Shown here: positions 24,309-33,082 of the stretch, piece after piece
Numbering within the stretch: the first letter of the stretch is position 1
Layout of the letters: each line of letters starts with the position of its first letter
Source: Armatimonadota bacterium
GTDB lineage: Bacteria; Armatimonadota; JAAZEB01
Direction of reading: 5' to 3'
Assembly (NCBI GenBank): GCA_012512505.1
Contig: JAAZEB010000116.1
Location: forward strand, 1 to 49,096
Length of the DNA: 49,096 nucleotides
Translations under genes and position numbers: made by a program
Notes under the pieces: model-generated
What the model was told of the DNA's origin: nothing
What the model saw: only the letters and a program-made list of their open reading frames with translations
Databases searched by the model: none

Positions 24309-24593
24309 ATGTCAGAACCGGCACTGGAGTTAGAGGGCACCTGGGAAGAGATCCTGGAGCACGCCGACGAGCTTGAGGGCCGCAGGCTGCGAGTGACGGT
24401 CCTTCCGGCGCCAGACGACGTCAAGGGTGAAGACGGCCTCACGCCGAAGCAGCGGCAGATGCTCGCCGTGCTGGACGAGTGGGAGCGGACGCCTCTCACA
24501 GATGAGGAGAAGCGTATCCTGGACGAGTTCCCTGAGTTCCGGCGGCAGCACCCTATTCGGTTCCGCCGCCTCGACCTGGACGAACAGCAATGA
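24309..24593 (+). CDS. VapB-like antitoxin of the second toxin-antitoxin pair
   Basis: 94 residues, acidic: MSEPALELEGTWEEILEHAD, then RRLRVTVLPAPDD, and a C-terminal helical half with KQRQMLAVLDEWERTPL and EEKRILDEFPEF. The first half, a TWEEIL...GRRLRVTVLP beta-type segment, is the DNA-binding-like portion of small antitoxins in cyanobacteria and Armatimonadota. GGAGG at 24296-24300 supports the ATG at 24309. The ATGA overlap with the PIN-domain gene (24590-24593) is the usual arrangement. It starts only 14 nt after the RelE-like remnant, so both pairs may share one transcript. Confidence 0.78.
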   Translation: MSEPALELEGTWEEILEHADELEGRRLRVTVLPAPDDVKGEDGLTPKQRQMLAVLDEWERTPLTDEEKRILDEFPEFRRQHPIRFRRLDLDEQQ

Positions 24594-24988
24594 CGCTGCT
24601 CCTTGACTCCGATATCGTGAACTACCTCCTCCGGAAGTCACCACGTGTCGGCGAACAGCTCCGCGATGCCATACGGCGCGGGGATGAGTTCGTCCTGTCG
24701 CCCGTGGTCCACTTCGAGGTGACACGCTACCTGCGTCTCAAGGGATCGCACCGGGCCATGCGGTTCTACCGCGATCTGACCGCTCGCTGGAACTGCTACG
24801 AGTTCACACCCGACGACGGGAACGTGGCCGTCGACCTCTGGGCGCAGCGGCACCGTGCCGGCCGGCCCATCGAAGACTCGGACCTTCTGATCGCCGTGAG
24901 CGCGCTGCAGGCCGGCGCGACTCTGGTCACCAACAACCCTCGCCACTTCGAGGGGCTCGGCATTGCCCTCGAATCCTGGTCGACCTAG
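24590..24988 (+). CDS. vapC: PIN-domain (VapC-like) toxin ribonuclease
   Basis: 132 residues. PIN-domain acidic residues: Asp6 in LLLDSDIV, Glu43 in VHFEVTR, Asp96 and Asp98 in IEDSDLLIA. The final conserved position, often Asp in TND, is Asn here (VTNNPRHF, 113-120), as in many VapC proteins of the tRNA-fMet group. Family knowledge: magnesium-dependent endoribonuclease that cuts tRNA or rRNA when its antitoxin is gone. It shares ATGA with the antitoxin upstream. Its TAG stop overlaps, on the opposite strand, the TAG of the LamG/dihaem gene: both stops fall in the palindrome CTAG at 24985-24988. Confidence 0.9.
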   Translation: MTLLLDSDIVNYLLRKSPRVGEQLRDAIRRGDEFVLSPVVHFEVTRYLRLKGSHRAMRFYRDLTARWNCYEFTPDDGNVAVDLWAQRHRAGRPIEDSDLLIAVSALQAGATLVTNNPRHFEGLGIALESWST

Positions 24989-27900
24989 TCCACCGGACCG
25001 GGGCGGATGATGCGGGGGGCGGTGCGGATGCGCGGGCGGATCGCCAGCCACTCCACGCCTTGGAAGACCGGATCCGGCTCCTGGCGCACCTCCTCGTCCC
25101 CCAGGTAAGGGCACATCGCGTCTACCCAGGCAATGAGCCGCTGCCGGCTCACCTCGTCCACCTTCACCCCGTAGTGCTCCCCGCTAGAGGCGATCGCCAC
25201 CAGCCGGCTGGCGTAGGAAAGGCGCGTCATCGGCTCCGGCGTCTGGTAGGCCTTGGGGTCGGTCGTGGCGTAGGCCTCCACCAGGATCGTATCGGCGATG
25301 CCAAACCCGGGCGGCGGGTCCTGCGGCGCCTCGTAGGGTACCGACCAGGTGGGCCGGCCGATGAGCGTCACGTACGGCTCGTCGAACATCAGGAAGCCCG
25401 GGCGGCGCGTCAGGTCCAGCGTCTCCCGCGCCGGGCCGTTCCCCTGGTGGCAGCCGCCGCAGTAGCGGTCGAGCACCGGCTGCACGTAGCGGCTGTAGCT
25501 GACGGTATCCTCTCCCCACGGCGGCGGGGTGATCTTCCGGGGCGTTTGCGCCCGCGCTTTGCCGCTGTTGGCAGGGGCCACCGAGTGTAGTTCGTGGCAG
25601 CCGAGGCAGCCCCGCCGCTCGCCCGGCATCACGCTGGCAAAGCTGCGCATCGTCTGCAGCGCGCGATACTCGCTATCCAAAAGCTGGAAGTGGAGCGCCT
25701 TCCCCGGCGGTACCCGGAAGGCGACGGAGCCGTCGGCCGCGATTGGCACCGTGCCCAACACCCGCTTTACCCCCTCCGATTGCACCATCGAGACCACCGG
25801 GCCGGTGGAGATGTACGGCCGCTGGTGCCAGTAGGTGTACGTCTTCGGCTCGATGTGCAGGATGCGCAGGTACTTCGCCTTCCCGCGCAGCTTCGCCGGC
25901 GCGCCCTGGTAGACGTTCGGGCTGTAGAGCACCCCTTCCGGTGGGTTGTGGCGCTGCTGGGGAGTAGGCCACTGCACGCTGTCTGGGATGACGGGGGGCC
26001 GCCGGCGCGGGCGCACCGGGATCGCGTGGAAGACGTGGTGCGTGCCCTCGTAAATGAGCTCGCGGTTGCCGTCGGTATCCATCAGGTAGAGCACGAACTT
26101 GCCTCCCCGATTGGCCGACACCAGGAAGTCGCGCTCGCTCAGTGGGTAGGGCGAATAGTAGGCCGCATACTGCCCGCTGGCGTGGTAATGGGGCGACTCG
26201 ATCGGGTCTACCGGACCGTTGCCCACCTCCGGCCACGCCACGTCGGCGGTCACCTTCGTCAGGCCGTGGGGGAAGTTGTGGCCGCGGGAGGGATCCACGA
26301 TGCCCACCGCGCCGCTGAACCAGTCGTGGTGGGCGCTCCCGGTGAACATCACCCGGTGGCTGCCCGGGATGCCGCGCGCGTCCTTCAGCACGTCCGGCCA
26401 CACGCTCTGATTGCCCCACAGCGTGTTCACCTGGGTGCCGTCCGGGTTCATCGTCCAGAGGCCCTGTGCCCGCCACAGCGGCTTGTCGGTGTACTCCCAG
26501 CGCGTGTAGAGAACGCGGCCGTCCTCCAGGACGGACGGCAGGTAGTCCGGCTCGTTGTTGGCCGAGACCAGATAGATGTTGCGGCCATCGGCGTCACAGC
26601 GCGCCAGGACAAAGGCATTCGTCGGCGGCATGCAGCGCACGTAGGTGTGCGCCCGCGTCGTGCTGAAGAGGAGGTGTCCGTCCGGTAGGTAGATCGGGTC
26701 GAGGTCGTCGTAGGGGCCGTCGGTGAGCTGCCTCAGGCCAGAGCCGTCGATCCCGATCTCGTAAAGGTGGAACGACTTCTCGTTGTGCGGCTTGAAGCAG
26801 AAGAGCACCTTCCGCGCGTCGAAGGAGAGGTCGGGGCGCCAGAAGGAGCCGTGCAGCGGCGCCTTCGGCATGAGTTGGGTGAGTTGGCCCGCCGGCGAGA
26901 GCCCCTTCAGCACGAGGAGGCGGCCGCCGGGAACCGCCATGTAGCCCAGGCGGTGCCGCGTCTCGTGGGGCCACTCGGAGCCCTGGGGGTACGGCATCTC
27001 CACGAAGAGGACGCGGTCGAAGTCGACCACCGGGTTGGCGAAGAGGAGGGCGCGCTTCACCTGCCGCACGCGGAAGTAGAGCGCCGGGTCGGCGGCCGTG
27101 CCGGGCTGAATCTGCTTCTCCAGGGCGGCGAGGCGGGCACGCTCGCGCTGGAAGCTCACCCGGCCGGGGAAGCTCGCCTCGATCCGGTCGGCCACCTGCC
27201 GCGCCCAGGTGATCTCATTCCGAATCCGTTCCGGAGTGGGGTTGCCGTCCGCCTGGTGCAGCCAGTCGCGCTCCAGCACCTGCCGCGCTTCTGCCGGGCT
27301 CCGATCCCGGGTGGGGGGCGTCTCCGGCGGCACGTAGGGGGCCACCGCTTCCGCCTGGTAGGGGCGGAACTGCACCCGCCGCCCGGCAGCGAGGATGAGC
27401 CGCACCCACTCGGGCGAGTAGCGGGCCGCTGCCCCCTGCGCCTTCAGCCGCTCAAAACGCTGCTCCAGTTCCCCGGCTTCCTCCCAGCGGCGCACCTCCG
27501 CGGGCGTCTGCCTGGCCCACTGCACCTCGGTCAGCGGCCGGTACTCCAGCATCAGCGCCACCAGCCGCTCGGTGTGCGCTTCCTGGAAGCGGTCGTCCGC
27601 CGCGGCGACTAGCTCCAGCGGGCTGGCCCCGGTGTAGGCCACGAACTCGGCGAACTCGTCGGGAAAGGCGCTCCTCAGCTTGCGGGCCAGCACAGTAGCC
27701 AGGTCGGCATCCAGCCGGATGCGCTGCTCCCGCAAGCGACGGCGCGTGCCGGCCAGCGTCTCGGCGAAGTCCGTGCCCGGCGTGTGGAACGTATCCAGCC
27801 GGTCCTCCAGTTGCCGCGCGAAGCGATCGAGCGCTGCCTGGCCGGCCTGGCAGAGCCGCCGCACCTGATCCGGGGTCAGGGCTGCCTGGTAGACGCGGAG

Positions 27901-29262
27901 GTCATCCAGGCCCCCCTGGAAGTGCTCCGCAGCCCCGTTGTTGGAGCCAAGGAACGCCGGGGTGCCCGGCTGCAGGGCGATGACGCCCGGACGCGCCAAC
28001 GAGCCGATCTCTTCCCCGTCGAGGTAGACGCGCATCGTCTGGCCATCGAAGGTGGCGGCACAGTGGTGCCACTCGCCGTCCAACACCCGTGTGGGGTCGA
28101 GCGGAGCGTCGCACTCCACGTAGCCGTCGATATTCAGCCCGAGAGAGAGGATCGTGCCGTTCTCCTGGAAGGAGAAGAGGAGGCGCCGCTCGCCATCCTC
28201 CTTACGGAAGATCTCGCGGAACCCGCCGAGCTCCACCGGGCGCACCCAGGCCGAGAAGGTGAGCGCCGGGAGCGTTTCGATCTCCGGCCAGCCGGCTGTT
28301 GCCAGCGCGTGGGTGCCCGCCAGGTTGAGGGCGTTGCCATGGACGCCCCGGATGCGCGGCGGCGGCGCCGTCGGCCGCACTGCCAGGGCCGGGCCGCCGC
28401 TGGCGTCGGCTACCTCCGGGGCCAGGGCGCCCTCGTTGGCGGTCCAGTGTGCCAGCAGCGGCGCCTCGGGCGGTGGCTCGTCGCCAGGAACCGCCTTGGC
28501 AAGCGCCGCCATCGCCGCCTGGCCGCTCGCGTGCAGCCGAGCGATCTCCGCCGGGCTCAGCGCCGCGGCGTAGATCCGCAGTTCGTCCATCGCGCCCTGG
28601 AAGCACTCGCCGCCGTCGGACGAGCCGAGGTGCCCGGACGCCGGCCCGCCGGCGCTCACCGTGCCGCGCCGCGCCAACGAGCCGATCTCCTCTCCGTCGA
28701 GGTAGACGCGCATTGTCTGGCCGTCGAAGGTGGCGGCACAGTGGTGCCAGCGCCCGTCCAGCACCCGTGTGGGGTCAAGCGGGGCATCGCACTCCACGTA
28801 GCCGCCCACGTTCAGCCCAAGGGAGAGGACCGTGCCATCCTGCTGGAAGGAGAAGAGCACCCGCTGGTCGCCATCCTCCTTGCGGAAGATCTCCCGGTAG
28901 CCGCTGAGGTCGGTGGGAAGCACCCAGACGCTGAACGAGAGCGCCGGGAGCTCGCCAAACTCCGGTTTCCCGGGCACGCGCAGCCGGTGGTTGCCGGAGA
29001 ACGCCATTGCCGTGCCGAAAAGACCCGGCACGCGCTGGAGCCCCGCCGCGCCCGGATGCTCCGGGGAGGCGTGGTGCCCGTGGCCGCTGGCATCGCCACA
29101 GGTACTGCCGAACAACTCGTCGAAGCTCCAACCGGCGATCAGCGGCTGATCGAGGACGGGCGGGGTGGGCGCTGGATCCTCGCCCCGGAGGCCGGCGGCG
29201 GCTCCCGCCAGCAGCACGATGGCGGCGAGACCTCCCAAGACGCGGTGGCGAATGGCAGGCAT
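24985..29262 (-). CDS. Very large secreted protein: two LamG domains, HzsA-like middle, two haem c motifs
   Basis: 1425 residues with a Sec signal (MPAIRHRVLGGLAAIVLLAG). Two concanavalin/LamG-like domains (about 38-245 and 262-470) repeat REIFRKEDG, ILSLGLN-like strands, GEWHHCAATFDGQTMRVYLDGE and DDLRVYQAALTPDQ. A helical region follows (about 480-720), then a beta-propeller-like part (FWRPDLSFDARKVLFCFKPH, GIDGSGLRQLTDGPYDDLDP) as in the hydrazine-synthase-alpha-like proteins of Planctomycetes. The C-terminus has c-type haem motifs CLGCH (1219-1223) and CGGCH (1268-1272). The start at 29262 has GGAGGGAAG six nt upstream; longer frames to 29337 are unsupported. Hydrazine synthesis is not claimed; partners are absent. 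Probable role: periplasmic or surface redox/binding protein (inference). Confidence 0.88.
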   Translation of the reverse strand: MPAIRHRVLGGLAAIVLLAGAAAGLRGEDPAPTPPVLDQPLIAGWSFDELFGSTCGDASGHGHHASPEHPGAAGLQRVPGLFGTAMAFSGNHRLRVPGKPEFGELPALSFSVWVLPTDLSGYREIFRKEDGDQRVLFSFQQDGTVLSLGLNVGGYVECDAPLDPTRVLDGRWHHCAATFDGQTMRVYLDGEEIGSLARRGTVSAGGPASGHLGSSDGGECFQGAMDELRIYAAALSPAEIARLHASGQAAMAALAKAVPGDEPPPEAPLLAHWTANEGALAPEVADASGGPALAVRPTAPPPRIRGVHGNALNLAGTHALATAGWPEIETLPALTFSAWVRPVELGGFREIFRKEDGERRLLFSFQENGTILSLGLNIDGYVECDAPLDPTRVLDGEWHHCAATFDGQTMRVYLDGEEIGSLARPGVIALQPGTPAFLGSNNGAAEHFQGGLDDLRVYQAALTPDQVRRLCQAGQAALDRFARQLEDRLDTFHTPGTDFAETLAGTRRRLREQRIRLDADLATVLARKLRSAFPDEFAEFVAYTGASPLELVAAADDRFQEAHTERLVALMLEYRPLTEVQWARQTPAEVRRWEEAGELEQRFERLKAQGAAARYSPEWVRLILAAGRRVQFRPYQAEAVAPYVPPETPPTRDRSPAEARQVLERDWLHQADGNPTPERIRNEITWARQVADRIEASFPGRVSFQRERARLAALEKQIQPGTAADPALYFRVRQVKRALLFANPVVDFDRVLFVEMPYPQGSEWPHETRHRLGYMAVPGGRLLVLKGLSPAGQLTQLMPKAPLHGSFWRPDLSFDARKVLFCFKPHNEKSFHLYEIGIDGSGLRQLTDGPYDDLDPIYLPDGHLLFSTTRAHTYVRCMPPTNAFVLARCDADGRNIYLVSANNEPDYLPSVLEDGRVLYTRWEYTDKPLWRAQGLWTMNPDGTQVNTLWGNQSVWPDVLKDARGIPGSHRVMFTGSAHHDWFSGAVGIVDPSRGHNFPHGLTKVTADVAWPEVGNGPVDPIESPHYHASGQYAAYYSPYPLSERDFLVSANRGGKFVLYLMDTDGNRELIYEGTHHVFHAIPVRPRRRPPVIPDSVQWPTPQQRHNPPEGVLYSPNVYQGAPAKLRGKAKYLRILHIEPKTYTYWHQRPYISTGPVVSMVQSEGVKRVLGTVPIAADGSVAFRVPPGKALHFQLLDSEYRALQTMRSFASVMPGERRGCLGCHELHSVAPANSGKARAQTPRKITPPPWGEDTVSYSRYVQPVLDRYCGGCHQGNGPARETLDLTRRPGFLMFDEPYVTLIGRPTWSVPYEAPQDPPPGFGIADTILVEAYATTDPKAYQTPEPMTRLSYASRLVAIASSGEHYGVKVDEVSRQRLIAWVDAMCPYLGDEEVRQEPDPVFQGVEWLAIRPRIRTAPRIIRPGPVD

Positions 29263-29356
29263 GTGGCTTCCCTCCGACGCCGCGGCAGTGGCCCGGGCGC
29301 TTGCTGCCATTCTAGCCAAGCGCGCGGGTGCTGTCAACCGGGGGGTGTGGGCATCC

Positions 29357-31723
29357 TCACCGCTCGCGCAGCGTCACCAGGCGGCCGCGCTCGTTCAGCT
29401 TCACCGTCCAGCCTGGCCAGCGGGGAAGGGCCGACTCGCTGAGGGAAGCGTTGCGCATGCCGCTCTGCCAGTGCAGCGTCACCACCCGAGCGCGCGGATC
29501 GTAGGTCACGCGGTAGACCGCCAGGCCGGAGGAGAAGGTGCGCGGGAAGTGGCGGTCTAGCTCCGCCAGCGCCGGGGCATCCAGGCCCTCGAAGCGCAGG
29601 TCGGCGGGCGAGAGGAGCTGCCAGTCTGCCGGCCCCTCCACGCCCAGGCGTTCCAGGCGCTCCAGCAGCCAGTCGCGCGGGGTGATTGGTACCTCGCCAC
29701 CGCCGGCCAGCGCCTGGTGGAGGTTCCAGGCCTCGGTGGCTTCCAGCAGGGCAGGGGAGACTTCCGGCAGCAGCCGGCCGGCCAGGATCAGGTCGGCGAG
29801 CGCCTGCCGCAGCAGTGGCCCCTCCAGCTCGCGCGTCTCGCGCCCGATCTCGCGGCCGGCGTACTCGATGGCAACGTCCGCCACCACTAGCCCCTCAACC
29901 AGTGTCGGGCTTTCCGGGCGGGGTCGTCCGAGGCCGGCGGCGCGCAGATCGGCAAAGGTGCAGGGCATGGCAAAGCGCGCCCGCAGCTCCGTGCGCAACC
30001 CCTTGCCGCCCACCGCCTCGATGTCGAGCATCAGGGCCGCCTGCGGACCCTCCGGCTCCGCGCCTGGAGCCGGCCGCCGCCGGCCCCGCGCCGGTCGCAG
30101 CCCCCACCGCACCTCATCCTGACCGTTGCCCCAGGCATCCCCCTGGCGGCGGCGCACGTAGGCGCGCTCCGGCCACTGGCGCAGAAGGTAGGCCAATAGC
30201 GCCGCGCGGTCGGGCGGTGCCGGGTCGCGCGCCACCGGCGGTAGGTCATAGAGGCCGCGCAGTTGGTCGGCAATGCGCCGGCACTCGGCCAGGGCGTCGG
30301 GGTGCAGCGCGCGGTCGCCGCCCTGACGCACCGCGAGGATCAGCCGCACCGCGTCGCACTGGGGCTGCGGCTCGTCCTCGTTCTCCTCGCCGCCGCGACG
30401 GAAGAGGGGAGCGCGGCTCTCCAAGGCGGCGGCCAGGTCGGCCACGTCGCGCCGCAGTGCCGGGGGCGCCTGGATCAGCAGCCGGGCCAGGGCGGCATCT
30501 ACCGGCACGGCGAAGAGGCGCCGCCCAAACGGGGTGAGTTGGCCCGCGTCGTCGAGGGCACCCCAGGCCTGGAGCTGCTCCTGGGCGCGCTCTACGGCAA
30601 AGTCGGGCGGGGCATCGAGGAAACAGAGCTCTTGGGGCCGGAAGCCGGTGGCCGCCACGGCGAGCACGAATGACATCAGCTCCTCGCGCAGCACCTGCGG
30701 TGGGGTCTCCGCCTCCAGGACGGCGCGCTCGTCCCATAGCCGGTAGCAGTGGCCCGGCGCCACCCGGCCGGCACGCCCGCGCCGCTGCTCGGCCGAGGCT
30801 TGCGAGATCGGCACCACCGCCAGGGTGGAGTGCCCGCCCCGGTGGATGCGCTGGCGCACCAGGCCGCTGTCTACCACGGCGGTGACGCCCGGCAGGGTGA
30901 CCGAGGTCTCCGCCACGTTGGTGGCGAGGATCACCCGCCGCCCCCCAGGGTCGAAAGCGCGATCCTGCTCAGCATTGGTGAGCGTGCCGTGCAGCGGCAG
31001 CACCTCGACGCCGCGGAGGCCCTGCAGGCGGGCGAGACAGTCGGCGATCTCACCCTTGCCGGGGAGGAAGACGAGCACATTGCCTGTCGTCTCTTGCAGT
31101 GCCCGCTGCACGCCCGCCACCACCCGCTCGCTGAGATGCCAGGGGCTGGGCACCGTGGGCCCGCCCAGATAGCGCACCGCCACCGGGTAAACGCGGCCCT
31201 CTGCCTGCAGCCATTCGCCCGCCAGGAAACGGGCGAGCCGCTGCCCGTCGAAGGTGGCCGACATGACTACCAGTCGGGCGGTGGGGCACAGGCGGCGCGC
31301 GACGGCCAGGAATAGGTCGGTCTCCAGACCGCGCTCGTGGAACTCATCGAGGATGAGGGTGCCATAGCGCGCCAGCTCACCCCCGGCCGCGTACTGCAGC
31401 GCCACGCCCGGCGTCATGAAGTGGACGCGCGTTGTCGCGCTGGCGCGGTCCTCAAAACGAACCGTGTAGCCGACGCCTTCCCCCAGGCGCTCGCCCGTCT
31501 GCGCGGCCACCCAGCGCGCCAGCGACCGACACGCCACCCGGCGCGGCTCCACCACCAGTACCGGCCGGCCGCTCGCCTCGGCACACCAGACCGGGATTCG
31601 GGTAGACTTGCCGCTGCCGGTCGGCGCGCTCACCACCAGGTGGCAGTGCGGCAGCCGTGCGTCCACCTGCGGGCGCAGCGCCTCAATCGGCAGCGAAGGA
31701 GCGGATGAGTCTGCAGCTTCCAC
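29357..31723 (-). CDS. hrpB: ATP-dependent helicase HrpB (DEAH/DExH RNA helicase)
   Basis: 788 residues with superfamily 2 motifs: I APTGSGKST (about 33-41), Ia VEPRRVACRSLA, II DEFHERG (DExH), III SATFDG, IV LVFLPGKGEI, V TNVAETSVTLPGV and VI QRRGRAGRVAPG. A HA2/winged-helix segment and the HrpB-type C-terminal domain follow (VKLNERGRLVTLRER at the end). Members of this family are monomeric RNA helicases of unclear cellular role in bacteria. The start is a GTG at 31723 just after GGGCGC and close to a TATCAT -10, so the transcript may be leaderless or nearly so. Followed 94 nt later by the LamG/dihaem gene on the same strand. Confidence 0.93.
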   Translation of the reverse strand: MEAADSSAPSLPIEALRPQVDARLPHCHLVVSAPTGSGKSTRIPVWCAEASGRPVLVVEPRRVACRSLARWVAAQTGERLGEGVGYTVRFEDRASATTRVHFMTPGVALQYAAGGELARYGTLILDEFHERGLETDLFLAVARRLCPTARLVVMSATFDGQRLARFLAGEWLQAEGRVYPVAVRYLGGPTVPSPWHLSERVVAGVQRALQETTGNVLVFLPGKGEIADCLARLQGLRGVEVLPLHGTLTNAEQDRAFDPGGRRVILATNVAETSVTLPGVTAVVDSGLVRQRIHRGGHSTLAVVPISQASAEQRRGRAGRVAPGHCYRLWDERAVLEAETPPQVLREELMSFVLAVAATGFRPQELCFLDAPPDFAVERAQEQLQAWGALDDAGQLTPFGRRLFAVPVDAALARLLIQAPPALRRDVADLAAALESRAPLFRRGGEENEDEPQPQCDAVRLILAVRQGGDRALHPDALAECRRIADQLRGLYDLPPVARDPAPPDRAALLAYLLRQWPERAYVRRRQGDAWGNGQDEVRWGLRPARGRRRPAPGAEPEGPQAALMLDIEAVGGKGLRTELRARFAMPCTFADLRAAGLGRPRPESPTLVEGLVVADVAIEYAGREIGRETRELEGPLLRQALADLILAGRLLPEVSPALLEATEAWNLHQALAGGGEVPITPRDWLLERLERLGVEGPADWQLLSPADLRFEGLDAPALAELDRHFPRTFSSGLAVYRVTYDPRARVVTLHWQSGMRNASLSESALPRWPGWTVKLNERGRLVTLRER

Positions 31724-31783
31724 GCGCCCTATGATACCACGCGGCAGCGAGAATCGCGAATCGTCTGCTGCGGCTGGTAATCC

Positions 31784-32266
31784 TTACCTTTGGAGATGTT
31801 CCTGAATGCGGGCAGTCTCCGCGGCGGCCTCCTCGGGACTGAGCAGGTGCCCATCGACAAAGGCGCTGAGACCGGCGGTGTACTGGGCGAGGGCGGCCGC
31901 CTCGTCCAGCTCCTCCGCGGTGGCCCCGTGTGCCTGCGCCACCCCGCGGTGGTGGGTGGCACAGTAGCGGCAGTGAACCGCCGAGGCCACCGCCAGGCCG
32001 ATCAGCGCCCGGTACTTCGCCGGGATCCGGGTGGCCTCCACCGTGTAGCGCTTCACGAGCTGCCACTGCGCCGCGAGCAGTTCCGGGTCACCCTCGGCAG
32101 CTCGCAGGAAGCCGGGAACCGTTCCCAGCGTCTCCTGGATCTCCTGGAGGATCGCCTGCACCACCTCCGAGTGGGCGATCTCCTCGCGGCCACTTTCCTC
32201 CACTTCCGGCAGGATCTCCAGCATATCCCCGGTGTCGGGGAGATCGCTCAACGAATGGGGAGCCAT
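31784..32266 (-). CDS. AhpD-like carboxymuconolactone decarboxylase-family protein
   Basis: 160 residues. The CMD/AhpD core has AALIGLAVASAVHCRYCATHHRG-type features: the redox pair CRYC at about 99-102 with ATHH behind it, the catalytic arrangement of AhpD alkylhydroperoxidase partners. An N-terminal helix (HSEVVQAILQEIQETLG) and the helical end EEAAAETARIQEHL complete the all-alpha fold. The ATG at 32266 lies 1 nt after the OsmC stop, with AAGGAGG inside the end of the OsmC gene, so the two form a translationally linked operon. Family role: reduction of peroxides or regeneration of a peroxidase via the CxxC thiols; here probably part of organic-peroxide defence (inference). Confidence 0.87.
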   Translation of the reverse strand: MAPHSLSDLPDTGDMLEILPEVEESGREEIAHSEVVQAILQEIQETLGTVPGFLRAAEGDPELLAAQWQLVKRYTVEATRIPAKYRALIGLAVASAVHCRYCATHHRGVAQAHGATAEELDEAAALAQYTAGLSAFVDGHLLSPEEAAAETARIQEHLQR

Positions 32267-32267
32267 C

Positions 32268-32708
32268 TCAGCCTCCTTCGCCCGGCACCAGCTTTGCCTC
32301 CAGGGTGATCGCCGTCGCCGCCAGCGCGCGCGAGACGGGGCAATCCACCTTGGCCTGCAGCGCCTTCTCCTGGAACTCCTGGTCGCTCATGCCCGGCACC
32401 GCGACCTCGGTGTGCAGGTCGATGCGGGTGATGGAGAAGCGGTCGCCCTCCTTCTCCAGGTGAACCGCGGCCGTGGTGTGAATGCGCTGCGGCGTGTGGC
32501 CGGCCTCCGCGAGGATGCCAGCCAGCGCCATGCTGAAGCAGCCGGCATGGGCCGCGCCGATCAGCTCCTCCGGGTTGCCCCCCTTGCCCGCCTCGAAGCG
32601 CGAGGCTGCCGAGTAGTCTCCCAGCGGCACGCCACGCCCCAGCCACAGCTTTCCCTCCCCCCGCTTTAGATCACCCCGCCACTCCGCCTCCGCCTTGCGT
32701 ACCGGCAT
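32268..32708 (-). CDS. osmC: OsmC-family organic hydroperoxide resistance protein
   Basis: 146 residues with the OsmC signature: GNPEELIGAAHAGCFSMAL, with the peroxidatic Cys in HAGCFSM (about 58-64), and VDCPVSRAL with the second Cys (about 123-131). Other conserved parts are AEAEWRGDLKRGEGK at the start and TTAAVHLEKEGDRFSITRI. OsmC proteins detoxify organic hydroperoxides as homodimers using these two cysteines and a lipoyl or dihydrolipoamide donor. GGAGGGAGAGG before the ATG at 32708 decides the start against a frame beginning at 32750. It is the first gene of the two-gene operon with the AhpD-like protein. Confidence 0.93.
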   Translation of the reverse strand: MPVRKAEAEWRGDLKRGEGKLWLGRGVPLGDYSAASRFEAGKGGNPEELIGAAHAGCFSMALAGILAEAGHTPQRIHTTAAVHLEKEGDRFSITRIDLHTEVAVPGMSDQEFQEKALQAKVDCPVSRALAATAITLEAKLVPGEGG

Positions 32709-33082
32709 CGTCCCTCTCCCTCCGCTGCTAACGATCATACCAAGTCCCACGGCCGCTTACACCGATCCCTGCCGGCGGCCGCGCATCCCGTAGGGGCGAA
32801 GCATCTGCACGACCGGGCGTACTGCGTTTGCTCACCATCTGCCGCGCAGACGCTTCGCCCCTACTAGTGCCCCACAAACGCCCAGTTTTCACAAACAGTG
32901 TTCGATTCCGTCAGAGAATCGAGGGCACATAGCCAGCCCAACCGTTTGAAGTGCTGCCAGGCACCTGGACCGGCAGGCCGACGTCGCGCCCGGTACCGAC
33001 CGCGCCGTGGGCCTTTGTGGCCGGCCGCGACGAGACAGCCTACCTACTCCTGCCTCTTGTTGCGCCTGGAATGGGGGAAGCG
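32709..33082. other. Intergenic interval between osmC and the lone receiver gene
   Basis: No gene. It carries the palindromic element copy B (32790-32864), a TATGAT -10-like box on the minus strand near 32734-32739 for osmC, and a short CGATTC...GAATCG inverted repeat near 32902-32920. The rest shows nothing identifiable. Confidence 0.5.
32790..32864. repeat. 75-bp palindromic element, copy B (GTAGGGGCGAAGC ends)
   Basis: 19-bp arms 32790-32808 and 32846-32864 are reverse complements with one mismatch. Outer GTAGGGGCGAA and total length (75 bp) equal copy A at 13529-13603; inner arm bases differ (GCATCTGC against ACAACCGGC) yet still pair, and the loop is unrelated. Confidence 0.85.

Noticed and set aside
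24985-29262. Hydrazine synthase identity for the large LamG/dihaem protein
   Set aside because: Only the middle part is HzsA-like; HzsB/HzsC and other anammox genes are absent, and the LamG fusion argues for another role.
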